A stretch of 64,000 nt of DNA from an uncultured Acetatifactor sp. (GTDB lineage Bacteria > Bacillota > Clostridia > Lachnospirales > Lachnospiraceae): assembly GCA_934394815.1 (NCBI GenBank), contig CAKRRD010000005.1, positions 1 through 64,000 of the forward strand, written 5' to 3'. Positions 42,593 through 51,351 of this stretch are shown one piece after another. The position numbers were made by a program, and so were the translations under genes. Under the pieces are notes generated by a model, which was not told the origin of the DNA, ran no database searches, and worked only from the letters and a program-made list of their open reading frames with translations. Positions within the stretch are counted from its first letter, which is position 1. The number at the start of each line of letters is the position of its first letter.

Positions 42593-43648
42593 ATGAGAAG
42601 TTATTTTTCTTTTCAATGGCATATTACAGATGAATGTGACCAGCGCTGCAAGCACTGCTATATTTTTTCCGGGGAAGGCTGTAAGGAGTTGAAGAGCATG
42701 ACCTGGCAGCAGATGCAGGAGGTCGTGGCGAACTGCGAGGACTTCTGCAAGGTATACAACAGAGTTCCGTATTTCTATATCACCGGCGGCGATCCTATCC
42801 TTCATCCCGATTTCTGGAAACTGATGGTCCTGCTGAAAAGCAAGGACATTCCGTTTACCCTGATGGGCAATCCGTTCCATCTGGATGATCAGATCTGTCG
42901 TATGCTGAAAGTGTGCGGCTGTGAGAAATACCAGATGTCTCTGGACGGTATGCGTGAAACCCATGACTGGTTCCGCAAGCCCGGCAGCTTCGACCTGACA
43001 CTGGAAAAGGTCGGCTGTCTCAACCGGGCAGGAATCAAAAGTATTATTATGAGTACGGTGTCGAAGACAAATATGAATGAGATACCGGATATTATTGATG
43101 AAGTAGTGAAAGCGAAAGTTAAGGTGTTTGCATTTTCGCGGTATGTGCCCACCGGCGGTGAGGTGGATACCAGCATGACGCCGCAGGAATATCGCAGACT
43201 TTTAGAGATCTGTGATGCGAAGTTCAAAGCATATGAGGCAGCGGGATGCGAGACCTATTTTAATAGAAAAGACCACCTGTGGACGTTGTACGAATACGAG
43301 ACAGGCCAGTTTAAACTGCCGGAGAACGCATGTGACGGCATGATCTACGGAGGCTGTAACTGCGGAAACTGTCATATTACCATTTCCTCCAACGGAGATA
43401 TCATGGCATGCCGCAGAGTCACCGACAGCAGAGTGGCGAATATCTGGGAAGACCGGCTGGCGGACGTCTGGGTCTGCCAGATGGAAAAATACAGAGATTA
43501 CGATAAATTCAAGAAATGCAGCAAATGTGAACTGAAAGCATGGTGCAGGGGATGTCCCGCCGTGGCAAACGGCACTACCGGAGATTTCTACGGTGCGGAT
43601 CCCCAGTGCTGGAAGACGAGAAACGAGATCACGGGAGAGGAGTTGTAG
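42593..43648 (+). CDS. Radical SAM/SPASM peptide maturase (ACGX system)
   Basis: A 351-residue radical SAM enzyme. The N-terminal cluster motif ECDQRCKHCY binds the SAM-cleaving 4Fe-4S; ITGGDP is the GGE-like motif. A C-terminal SPASM region has Cys clusters CNCGNC, CSKCELKAWCRGC and a last Cys in DPQCW, for auxiliary Fe-S clusters typical of peptide-modifying enzymes. Lying directly behind the Cys-repeat peptide, it is the presumed modifier. GGAGAGGGACAGG precedes the start; the nitroreductase gene follows by three bases. Confidence 0.92.
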   Translation: MRSYFSFQWHITDECDQRCKHCYIFSGEGCKELKSMTWQQMQEVVANCEDFCKVYNRVPYFYITGGDPILHPDFWKLMVLLKSKDIPFTLMGNPFHLDDQICRMLKVCGCEKYQMSLDGMRETHDWFRKPGSFDLTLEKVGCLNRAGIKSIIMSTVSKTNMNEIPDIIDEVVKAKVKVFAFSRYVPTGGEVDTSMTPQEYRRLLEICDAKFKAYEAAGCETYFNRKDHLWTLYEYETGQFKLPENACDGMIYGGCNCGNCHITISSNGDIMACRRVTDSRVANIWEDRLADVWVCQMEKYRDYDKFKKCSKCELKAWCRGCPAVANGTTGDFYGADPQCWKTRNEITGEEL

Positions 43649-43651
43649 ATC

Positions 43652-44230
43652 ATGGCAATTATGGACATTATCAAGGCAAGACATTCCATCCGGAAATATA
43701 CCGGAGAGCAGATTCCCACAGAGGCATTGGAACAGATCCTGGAGGCAGGGAATTACGCTCCCAATGCGGGCGGTGGACAGCGCAGCATGCTGGTGGCAAT
43801 CCATAATAAGGAACTGACAACACGGGTGGGAAAAATGAATCTGGCGCATTTTGACCGCACGCATCTGGCAGGCAATTATGTCTCCAAAGAGCAGCCAAGT
43901 ACTATAGATGATCCTACAATCCGGAACGGATTCTACGATGCACCTACAGTGGTATGTGTCTTCTGTCAGGATAACTTCCTGTTCAAGACGGCGGATGCTT
44001 TCTGCATGATGGAAAATATGATTCTGCAGGCAACGGAGCTGGGAATTGCTTCCTGTATCATATCCAGAGGCCCTGAGACCTTTGCTTCGGAAGAGGGCAA
44101 ACAGCTTATGTATGACTGGGAAGTGCCGGAGGGGTATTCCTGTCAGGGATTTGTGATCCTGGGCTATATCGACGGAGAACAGCCCCACAGCAAGCCGAGA
44201 AGGCCGGGAAGAGTGAAGATCGTAGAGTAA
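43652..44230 (+). CDS. Nitroreductase family flavoprotein
   Basis: A 192-residue FMN enzyme: DIIKARHSIRKYTGEQIP opening with the FMN-phosphate Arg-x-Ser-x-Arg, NYAPNAGGGQR, ATELGIASCIIS, and the C-terminal GYIDGEQP...PGRVKIVE. It could act as an oxidoreductase on the peptide (such as dehydrogenation) or feed electrons to the radical SAM enzyme. Three bases separate it from the radical SAM gene, so they form one operon with the precursor peptide. Confidence 0.88.
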   Translation: MAIMDIIKARHSIRKYTGEQIPTEALEQILEAGNYAPNAGGGQRSMLVAIHNKELTTRVGKMNLAHFDRTHLAGNYVSKEQPSTIDDPTIRNGFYDAPTVVCVFCQDNFLFKTADAFCMMENMILQATELGIASCIISRGPETFASEEGKQLMYDWEVPEGYSCQGFVILGYIDGEQPHSKPRRPGRVKIVE

Positions 44231-44299
44231 GACGGTAAGAAGGACAACTGACAGTAATTCGGAATTTACGTTCGCTGGAATTGTGACAGCGGGAAAGGT

Positions 44300-44923
44300 A
44301 TGGTCAGTAAGATGGACTTAGCAACATGTTTGAAAAAAATGGAACTGGTGGGAGTGCTGGCATTTGCCACAGTGGACAGTGACGGTGCACCGCAGATCCG
44401 AAATATCAGTGCGATTCATTACGAACCCGATGCCATTTATTTTTTCACGGCAAGGGGCAAGAACTTTTGTAGGGAACTGTTAGAAGACGGCAGAGTGCAG
44501 ATCCTCTGTTATACAAAATACAAAGAAATGATCCGTATGTCCGGGAGGGCGTATGCTGTACCGGAGGAGGAACAGGCGAAATGGCGGGATATTATTTTCG
44601 AGGAACAGCCGTATCTGGCCAATGTCTATCCCGGTGATACAAGAAGTATCGGCATCATCTTCTGCATCGACCGGGCGGAGGTGGAATATTTTAATCTCGG
44701 TGTGAATCCTATTTTCCGGGACACTTATACACTGGGTGGTGGTACAATAACAAAAAAGGGTTATAACATTACCGAAAAATGCATTGGCTGTGGAAAATGT
44801 CGCACAAAATGTCCCCAACGGTGTATCGAGGAAGGGAAACCGTACCGGATACAGCAAAACCATTGCCTGCATTGCGGCAACTGTTATGAAAACTGTCCGG
44901 TGAAAGCGATCGTAAGAGAATGA
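44300..44923 (+). CDS. PNPOx-like flavin protein with two 4Fe-4S ferredoxin motifs
   Basis: 207 residues: an N-terminal pyridoxamine-phosphate-oxidase-like split barrel (about 1-140; GVLAFATVDSDGAPQIRNIS) that should bind FMN, fused to a bacterial 2x4Fe-4S ferredoxin tail (CIGCGKCRTKCPQRC and CLHCGNCYENCPVK). Likely an intramolecular electron conduit. Its stop overlaps the macrodomain start (ATGA), tying it to the ADP-ribosylation genes. It also lies 69 bases after the ACGX operon. Role unknown. Confidence 0.85.
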   Translation: MVSKMDLATCLKKMELVGVLAFATVDSDGAPQIRNISAIHYEPDAIYFFTARGKNFCRELLEDGRVQILCYTKYKEMIRMSGRAYAVPEEEQAKWRDIIFEEQPYLANVYPGDTRSIGIIFCIDRAEVEYFNLGVNPIFRDTYTLGGGTITKKGYNITEKCIGCGKCRTKCPQRCIEEGKPYRIQQNHCLHCGNCYENCPVKAIVRE

Positions 44924-45693
44924 ACCAGAGTGAAAGAAGAAACTATTTAATCCAAAAGCTGTTGGAAGAGCAGCCACAGTATGCCAAAATGCAGATTCCG
45001 GGGAGATGTGAGGAGCAGAAGATGCTTCTGAGATCTCTTATGAATATCCGTATGCCGGGTGAACTTTCGGAGGAATTTCTGCAGATCCAGGATGCCTATC
45101 TTTCAGAGGAAAATGCCGGAAGAGGTATTGTCACATTGGCAGAGATACAGCAGTTATCCACAGATCTCTATCTCTGGAAGGGAGATATCACCAGACTACA
45201 GGTGGGAGCCATCGTAAATGCGGCCAACAGCGGTATGACGGGATGCTATCAACCCTGTCACAACTGCATCGATAATTGCATTCATACATACGCGGGAATA
45301 GAACTGCGGAACTATTGTAATGCCATCATGCAGAGACAAGGATATGAGGAGCCAACAGGGCAGGCGAAGATCACACCGGCATTTAATCTGCCCTGTGATT
45401 ATGTGATACATACCGTGGGCCCCATTGTACGGGGAAGGCTTACAGCAGAGCATGAACGCCTGCTGGTGTCCTGTTATGAAGCCTGCCTGCGTATTGCGGA
45501 AGAAAACAATATAGAAAGCATCGCATTCTGCTGTATTTCCACAGGGGTGTTTATGTTTCCCAATGAAAGGGCAGCGGAACTGGCCATACAGACCGTGAAA
45601 CAGTATAAAGATAGAACAAAGTCGAAGATAAAGGTGATATTTAATGTTTTTAAAGAAGAAGATGAACGAATTTACAGGCGATTCCTCGGATAA
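44920..45693 (+). CDS. Zinc-type macrodomain ADP-ribosyl hydrolase
   Basis: A 257-residue protein with an N-terminal helical part (about 1-75) and a macrodomain (about 80-255). ADP-ribose-binding features are LYLWKGDITRLQVGAIVNAANS and CISTGVFMFPNERAA. The loop GCYQPCHNCIDNCIHTYAG carries the Cys/His set of the zinc-containing macrodomains that accompany SirTM sirtuins and remove their ADP-ribose mark. It overlaps both neighbours: start inside the flavin gene stop, end inside the sirtuin start. Confidence 0.92.
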   Translation: MNQSERRNYLIQKLLEEQPQYAKMQIPGRCEEQKMLLRSLMNIRMPGELSEEFLQIQDAYLSEENAGRGIVTLAEIQQLSTDLYLWKGDITRLQVGAIVNAANSGMTGCYQPCHNCIDNCIHTYAGIELRNYCNAIMQRQGYEEPTGQAKITPAFNLPCDYVIHTVGPIVRGRLTAEHERLLVSCYEACLRIAEENNIESIAFCCISTGVFMFPNERAAELAIQTVKQYKDRTKSKIKVIFNVFKEEDERIYRRFLG

Positions 45694-46564
45694 AACAGCT
45701 CTGATTAGAGAGAAAATACAGCAGGCGGATGCCGTTGTGATCGGGGCGGGAGCAGGACTTTCCACAGCAGCGGGATTTACTTACAGTGGGGAGCGTTTTG
45801 AAAAGTACTTTGCTGATTTTGGAAAAAAATACGGGTTTTCCGATATGTATTCCGGCGGTTTTTACAATTATGACACGTTGGAAGAATACTGGGCTTACTG
45901 GAGCAGATATATTTACGTGAACCGCTACATGGATCCGCCCACAGATTTATATAAGCAGCTATTTCAGCTGGTGGAAAACAAAGACTATTTCGTCCTCACC
46001 ACAAATGTAGATCATTGTTTTCAAAAAGCGGGATTCGATAAAAACAGAATGTTTTATACCCAGGGAGATTATGGATTGTTCCAGTGCAGCAAGCCCTGCC
46101 ATCATGAGACCTATGATAACGAAGAGAGCGTGAAAAAGATGGTGGTAAGCCAAGGGTATCGGATCGAAGCAGGAAATCTGACAGTACCGGAAGGCACACA
46201 GACTCGGTCTACTGTTCCTACGGAACTGGTGCCCCGATGCCCGAGGTGTGGCAGACCCATGAGCATGAACCTTCGTTCAGACAGCACCTTCGTGCAGGAT
46301 GCCGGATGGGAAGCAGCAGCGAAACGGTATGAGAAGTTCATGGAAGATCATAGAGGACAAAACGTCGTATTTCTGGAGCTGGGGGTCGGTTACAACACTC
46401 CCGGTATCATCAAATATAATTTCTGGCAGTATGCCTACAACTGGCGGAATGCATTTTACGTCTGCATTAATAAAGGAGAGGCTGATATTCCCGGTGAGAT
46501 CCGGGAGAAATCCGTAGGGACCGATGCGGATATTGCGGAAGTGCTTTATTTATGCAATTCCTGA
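45644..46564 (+). CDS. SirTM-type (class M) sirtuin, protein ADP-ribosyltransferase
   Basis: 306 residues. NAD-binding IGAGAGLSTAAGFTYSG, LTTNVDHCFQKAGF, a zinc ribbon (CSKPCHH... and CPRCGRP), and ELGVGYNTPGIIKYNFW match SirTM, which mono-ADP-ribosylates a client protein and shows little deacetylase activity in studied members. In staphylococci and streptococci the operon also encodes GcvH-L and LplA2; none is present here. The start is kept at 45644, where AAAGGTGA is suitably spaced; an ATG at 45662 is an alternative. It overlaps the macrodomain gene by 50 bases. Confidence 0.92.
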   Translation: MFLKKKMNEFTGDSSDKTALIREKIQQADAVVIGAGAGLSTAAGFTYSGERFEKYFADFGKKYGFSDMYSGGFYNYDTLEEYWAYWSRYIYVNRYMDPPTDLYKQLFQLVENKDYFVLTTNVDHCFQKAGFDKNRMFYTQGDYGLFQCSKPCHHETYDNEESVKKMVVSQGYRIEAGNLTVPEGTQTRSTVPTELVPRCPRCGRPMSMNLRSDSTFVQDAGWEAAAKRYEKFMEDHRGQNVVFLELGVGYNTPGIIKYNFWQYAYNWRNAFYVCINKGEADIPGEIREKSVGTDADIAEVLYLCNS

Positions 46565-46639
46565 AATAAAAAGATTGCTAAGGATATCTCAAACGAGTAA
46601 GATAGTAAGCAAGATAATAAGCAAGATGGAGTGACATAA

Positions 46640-46744
46640 ATGGGAAAATATGAACCGCCATATACGATCTCAAATAAAATGTTGGAGCTTGTTTTTTCTA
46701 TCTCTGAATATGATAAAGATAGAAAATGTATTTACCGGCTATAG
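46640..46744 (+). pseudogene. Fic-family N-terminal remnant
   Basis: A 34-codon frame that starts MGKYEPPYTISNKMLELVFS, closely like the opening of Fic/DOC-type proteins, then turns into unrelated residues and stops. Fic proteins are about 300 residues or more, so this is a relic. GGAGTGAC precedes the ATG. Confidence 0.5.
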
Positions 46745-46755
46745 GGGGAGGGCGT

Positions 46756-48315
46756 ATGTACAAAAGAAAGCTTCACAAAGAAATAAGCAGCGGATTACTG
46801 GTATTGATCGTGGCATTTTCTCTGACAGGCTGCGGCAGCAGTAGGGACGCTTTGGAGAGTCAAGGCACGGAAACTGTCCAGGCAGAAGAAATCAGTCAGG
46901 AAACCGTTGCAGCCACTCCAGCCACCTCACAGACAATCCCGGAGACGACAACGGAACCTGAGCCGGAGAAACTTACCTACCAGACCGGACTATACCAGGA
47001 GAAAACCCTGGCGGAGCAGGTCTCAGTGGATACTGTCCGGGAGCTGCCGGAAGGAGAATATGGGGTGCTGTCCTATTCCTATGATGAGACGGTCAGTGTC
47101 TGGGGCAACGGTGCAGAAGATTGTCTGGTGATTCATGACGGTGACCGGAAATACAAGGTGGATGTCCCCTGGCAAAACATGTATTCGGCACCCCCTGCTG
47201 TAGAAGCAGCAGATTATGACGGGGATGGCGACAAGGAGTACTATATTTCTACCATACAAGGGACAGGAACCGGTGTTTATGTGGAAGGACTGTATTATGT
47301 AGATGTACAGAAAGGAACTCCAAAAGTATCCGAATATACACAGGTGGTCGAAGATTTTGACCGCCGGATTCTTGCGGCGGATACGTTGGATGAGCGGTTC
47401 CATACACTTCATGTGGATTTTCTGGATAAAAATGGGGAGATAGATGCTCAGGAAAGTATTGATCTGGATTTAACCCGCCTGTTGCAGAAAATGGAAGGAT
47501 ATACTTATAAAAGCACCGGTATGGGGGCGCAGGTCCGGTTTGAATTTCGGGGAGGACAGCCCTTTGCAAATGTATGGGTTGGCATAAATATGAATGAGAT
47601 GGCGGACCTGGTTTATGAGACCAGCTTTCTTATAACGGCACCGGTATCCATGGGAAAAGATGGAAAATTTTCTTTAGGAGATTTTTCGGTACGTACTTCT
47701 TATTCTCGTTATTTGGAAGAGGAGAATAGTAACAAAGAAGAGCCGGATATGACAGAAGTCTATACCGGATATTATGATCTGACTCATAACGGCTACAAGG
47801 AAAAGATCGTAACGAAGGTCTATCTGGAGGAAGAAAACGGGGATCTCACGGAAGCATTGCGGAAGGCCGGAAACTGGGGAACAGTAGAGGTCTACGAATA
47901 TCTGGGAGATGGACAATATGGAATCATCCCTCTGTGGTCACAGGAGTTCGCCATTGCCCATGCCGGGAACACGCAGATCTTCCTTACGCAAAAGGACGGC
48001 TACGATTATCTGGTGGTGACAAGCCTCTGGACGGGACAGGGGATCTGCTATTATGACTATAATGTACTGTCTCCGGTGGACTATTCCTTTGACAGATATC
48101 ATAACGAGCTGAAAGGGGCAGATCACTACGACCCGCAGTTTTTCACAGGGCTGGAAAGCTGGCTGAAGGAGGATTCCCTCCTGCTTGCGGCAACGGATAT
48201 TGACATGCCGCAGGGACAGGAGGTCATTCTGACAACCGACGAAGAGACACATTATGCGGAAGAATATCTGAAGGTAAAAAAGGAAAGATTGCAGTCTGTG
48301 GAAGATATTGATTAA
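46756..48315 (+). CDS. Large lipoprotein of unknown function
   Basis: 519 residues. The start is at 46756 with GGGGGAGGGCGT ahead; the signal has lipobox SLTGC. A Thr/Glu-rich linker (about 30-75) leads to beta-rich sequence with a calcium-type loop DYDGDGDKEYY, as in FG-GAP/VCBS or dockerin-like loops. A second segment reads TGYYDLTHNGYKEKIVTKVY. No enzyme motif is recognised; probably an extracellular surface protein. Monocistronic, ended by the terminator at 48319. Confidence 0.75.
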   Translation: MYKRKLHKEISSGLLVLIVAFSLTGCGSSRDALESQGTETVQAEEISQETVAATPATSQTIPETTTEPEPEKLTYQTGLYQEKTLAEQVSVDTVRELPEGEYGVLSYSYDETVSVWGNGAEDCLVIHDGDRKYKVDVPWQNMYSAPPAVEAADYDGDGDKEYYISTIQGTGTGVYVEGLYYVDVQKGTPKVSEYTQVVEDFDRRILAADTLDERFHTLHVDFLDKNGEIDAQESIDLDLTRLLQKMEGYTYKSTGMGAQVRFEFRGGQPFANVWVGINMNEMADLVYETSFLITAPVSMGKDGKFSLGDFSVRTSYSRYLEEENSNKEEPDMTEVYTGYYDLTHNGYKEKIVTKVYLEEENGDLTEALRKAGNWGTVEVYEYLGDGQYGIIPLWSQEFAIAHAGNTQIFLTQKDGYDYLVVTSLWTGQGICYYDYNVLSPVDYSFDRYHNELKGADHYDPQFFTGLESWLKEDSLLLAATDIDMPQGQEVILTTDEETHYAEEYLKVKKERLQSVEDID

Positions 48316-48318
48316 ACC

Positions 48319-48366
48319 ACTGCAAGATGTCGGTACAAAAGTATCGGCACCTTGCAGTTTCTTTTT
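48319..48366. terminator. Long hairpin terminator between convergent genes
   Basis: ACTGCAAG (48319-48326) pairs with CTTGCAGT (48351-48358), with an inner stem TGTCGGTAC/GTATCGGCA containing two wobbles. T-rich sequence follows on the plus strand; it also lies at the end of the opposing ATPase gene. Confidence 0.75.
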
Positions 48367-48370
48367 CTAA

Positions 48371-50998
48371 TTATTTATGTCTGATAATTTTCGTTATCTG
48401 TATCAGCACGGTCGGCAGCAGAGCGAGCCCTACGATCTGACCGAGTGCTGTCATAGGCAGATCGGCTACGCTGAATACACTGTGCAGTCCCGGGATGAAG
48501 ATAACCAGTGCCAGTAAAGAGACTCCTGCGGCGAAAGCATAGAGGCTGTAGCGGTTCGAGGTCAGTCCCAGCCGGAAGATGGATTCGCTGCCACGGCAGT
48601 TAAAACCATGGAACAATCTGGCCAGTGTCAGTGTGGCAAAAGCCATAGTGGAGGCCATAGCTGAACTGACGGTCAGTCCGATGTGATAAGCTGTCATGGA
48701 GGCTGCTGCGATCAGCAGACCCTGTGTTATCATCGTAATCATAAAGTCTCTGGTGAGGATTCCTTCCCGTGGATTTCTGGGCTTTTCCTTCAGAAGGTCG
48801 TCATCTGCCGGTTCCATGCCGATTGCCAGGGCCGGAAGAGAATCGGTCAGCAGGTTGATGAATAGCAGATGTACAGGTGTAAAAGGCACAGGAAGGCCCA
48901 TCAGGGATGTGTATAATACGGCTAAGATACCGGCGGTATTGCCGGACAGCAGAAACAAAATGGCATTTTTGATATTTCTGTATACATTACGCCCGTTTGC
49001 CACTGCCTTGATGATCGTTGCGAAATTATCATCTGACAGAATCATGTCTGCGGCATCCTTGGACACCTCTGTTCCGGTAATTCCCATAGCGACACCGATG
49101 TCCGCCTTTTTCAACGCAGGAGCATCATTCACACCGTCTCCCGTCATGGAGACAATATTGCCTCTGCGCTGCCATGCCTCTACAATTCGGATTTTGTTTT
49201 CGGGAGATACTCTGGCATAGACGGAGATTTTTACGATCTGTTCGTCCAGTTCGCTGTCGCTCATGGCATCCAGCTCTGCACCTGTCAATGCAAGGTCTCC
49301 TTCTTCGAATATTCCGATCCGGCGGGCAATTGCCACTGCTGTTACCTTATGATCACCGGTGATCATGACCGGACGGATGCCGGCTCTCTTGGAAGCTGCA
49401 ACGGCAGCCGCAGATTCCTCTCTGGGAGGATCTACCATAGAGATCAGGCCCAGGAAGGTATAGCCATACTCCGCATGGATGTCGAGATTTTCCTCCGATT
49501 CCTTGTAAGCAAAAGACAATACACGCAGGCCATTTTCTGAAAAAAGCTGATTCTGCATATGGATCTTGTCTTTTTCAGCTTCCGTCATAGGACGGATACC
49601 GTCGCTGCAGCGCACATAGTCACAGCGGTCTAAGAGAACATCCACAGCACCTTTGGTAAGGATCGTGGGTACACCATGCAGCACATATTTCGTACTCATC
49701 AGCTTTCTGTCGGAATCAAAAGGCACTTCCTCAAGACGCTGCATATTCTGCCGGAGGATATCTTCATGCATATTTGCTTCTTTCAAAATAGAAGATGTAT
49801 CCGCTTCAATTCTTCGGAACATTTCTAAAAGCGCGTATTCTGTAGGGTCACCGATGCCTTTGCCATCGACGATGCTCGAATCATTGTTGAGGACTGCGTT
49901 GTAGAGCAGATAGCGATGAGTCTGATTCAAAAGGTCAAGCTGATCCGGCTCGTATAACCGGTCTTCTATATAAATCTGCTGCACCGTCATTTTATTCTGA
50001 GTCAGTGTTCCGGTCTTATCAGAGCAGATGACAGAGACACAGCCCAGACTTTCCACAGCCTTTAGATTCTTGATAATGGCATTTTCTTTTGCCATTTTCT
50101 GTGTACCAAAGGCTTGCACTATGGTCACAATGGAGCTCAGTGCCTCAGGGATCGCAGCAACAGCCAGTGCCACTGCAAACATCATGGAGTCCAACAGCGT
50201 CATCCGGCGATAGATACACAGGCAGAATACGACAGCACATATGATCATGATCAGTATGGCAAGTCTGCTGCTGAACTTGTCAAGGCTCTCCTGCAGCGGT
50301 GTCTTGCGCTCTTTGGCTGCATTCATCAGTCCGGCAATCTTACCCAGCTCCGTCTCCATGCCGGTAGCAGTCACCAACATCTCGGCGCGTCCATAGGTGA
50401 CCAGACTTCCGGAATAGACCATATTTGCCCGGTCAGCAAGCGTCACATCACCCTCTATAACAGCATCTGATTTCTCTACATTGGCAGATTCGCCTGTCAG
50501 AGAGCTTTCATTGACCTGCAGCGAATAGCTGTGCAGGATACGACCATCAGCTACGATCATGTCACCCGCTTCCAATATGACAATATCACCCGGTACAATA
50601 TCCTTCGATGGAATTTCCCGTTTCACACCGTCTCTTATGACTTTTGCACCGGGCGAAGATAACTGCCTGAGACTATCCAGAGAACGCTGGGCCTTTACAT
50701 GCTGCAGGGTGCCCAGAATGGCGTTAATCACCAGTACCAGCAGGATTACAATGGTACTCTCCACATTGCCGGAAAACATGGAGATCGCTGCCGCAATGAT
50801 CAGGATTACTACCAGCAGATCAGCAAACTGACTGATAAATACTTCCGGTATACTTTTGCGCCTGCTCTCCTGTAGGATATTTTCACCTTTTTCCAGGCGA
50901 AGCTCCTCCGCGCGGGCAGTAGTAAGCCCCTGTTCTGTCACCTGATATTTTTCCATGAGCTCTTTTACAGAAATATTCCAGATGTTTTTTTGTGTCAT
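48371..50998 (-). CDS. P-type cation-transporting ATPase (Ca2+/Mn2+ class)
   Basis: An 875-residue P2-type ATPase. It has an N-terminal cation-ATPase domain, TGES in LTGESANVEK, the phosphorylation motif CSDKTGTLT, hinge TGDGVNDAPALKKADIG, and about ten helices. The membrane motif reads PEALSSIVT rather than the usual PEGLP, so the metal preference may differ from standard Ca2+ pumps. The start at ATG 50998 follows AAGGAGG by eight bases; a TTG six bases earlier is less likely. The leader carries a yybP-ykoY element, which senses Mn2+, so Mn2+ export is a strong possibility. Confidence 0.9.
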   Translation of the reverse strand: MTQKNIWNISVKELMEKYQVTEQGLTTARAEELRLEKGENILQESRRKSIPEVFISQFADLLVVILIIAAAISMFSGNVESTIVILLVLVINAILGTLQHVKAQRSLDSLRQLSSPGAKVIRDGVKREIPSKDIVPGDIVILEAGDMIVADGRILHSYSLQVNESSLTGESANVEKSDAVIEGDVTLADRANMVYSGSLVTYGRAEMLVTATGMETELGKIAGLMNAAKERKTPLQESLDKFSSRLAILIMIICAVVFCLCIYRRMTLLDSMMFAVALAVAAIPEALSSIVTIVQAFGTQKMAKENAIIKNLKAVESLGCVSVICSDKTGTLTQNKMTVQQIYIEDRLYEPDQLDLLNQTHRYLLYNAVLNNDSSIVDGKGIGDPTEYALLEMFRRIEADTSSILKEANMHEDILRQNMQRLEEVPFDSDRKLMSTKYVLHGVPTILTKGAVDVLLDRCDYVRCSDGIRPMTEAEKDKIHMQNQLFSENGLRVLSFAYKESEENLDIHAEYGYTFLGLISMVDPPREESAAAVAASKRAGIRPVMITGDHKVTAVAIARRIGIFEEGDLALTGAELDAMSDSELDEQIVKISVYARVSPENKIRIVEAWQRRGNIVSMTGDGVNDAPALKKADIGVAMGITGTEVSKDAADMILSDDNFATIIKAVANGRNVYRNIKNAILFLLSGNTAGILAVLYTSLMGLPVPFTPVHLLFINLLTDSLPALAIGMEPADDDLLKEKPRNPREGILTRDFMITMITQGLLIAAASMTAYHIGLTVSSAMASTMAFATLTLARLFHGFNCRGSESIFRLGLTSNRYSLYAFAAGVSLLALVIFIPGLHSVFSVADLPMTALGQIVGLALLPTVLIQITKIIRHK

Positions 50999-51047
50999 AT
51001 ACAAATCCTCCTTCTTAAATAATGTACCCGGATCCTTTGTTTATCAC

Positions 51048-51092
51048 GCAAAAAAAGACTTTTACTGCATGATAAACATACAATAAAAGTCT
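51048..51092 (-). terminator. Riboswitch expression-platform terminator
   Basis: On the minus strand AGACTTTTA (51092-51084) pairs with TAAAAGTCT (51064-51056), followed by a run of seven T. The 5' arm overlaps the last strand of the aptamer, so ligand binding and termination exclude each other. Confidence 0.85.
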
Positions 51093-51208
51093 CGTTCCAT
51101 TTCTGTAGACGTGTACTGCCCGGTTAGCGACTGCCTGTGGCTTCACTAACGTGATGACGACCAACACAACACCGATTATCCGATGTGAACTACTCCCTAA
51201 TATTGGAA
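51079..51208 (-). ncRNA. yybP-ykoY (Mn2+) riboswitch
   Basis: The minus strand shows the conserved family segments in order: GGGAGTAG near the 5' end (about 51196-51189), GGTCGTCATCACG in the middle (about 51161-51149) and GGAACGAGACTTTT at the 3' end (about 51101-51086). In characterised examples Mn2+ binding stabilises the aptamer and allows transcription of metal efflux genes. The P-type ATPase is directly downstream, with the terminator in between. Confidence 0.88.
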
Positions 51209-51210
51209 AT

Positions 51211-51239
51211 ATCCTAGCATATGCGAAAAGTATTGTCAA
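51211..51239 (-). promoter_or_regulatory. Promoter of the riboswitch-ATPase unit
   Basis: Minus strand: perfect TTGACA (51239-51234), 17-base spacer, TAGGAT (51216-51211). Transcription would begin at about 51204, right at the aptamer 5' end. Confidence 0.8.
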
Positions 51240-51351
51240 ATATAAAATGGTTGCTATACACAGAATTATTTTTTTGATAAAATAGGAGCAATAAGAAATC
51301 GTCCCACAGGAATAAAATTTGCAGATTACGGAAAGGCAGGAAGGTTAAGAG

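Noticed and set aside
42302..42964. Minus-strand frame across the ACGX peptide and radical SAM start
   Set aside because: Its Leu/Arg repeats are just the reverse reading of the ACGX repeats.
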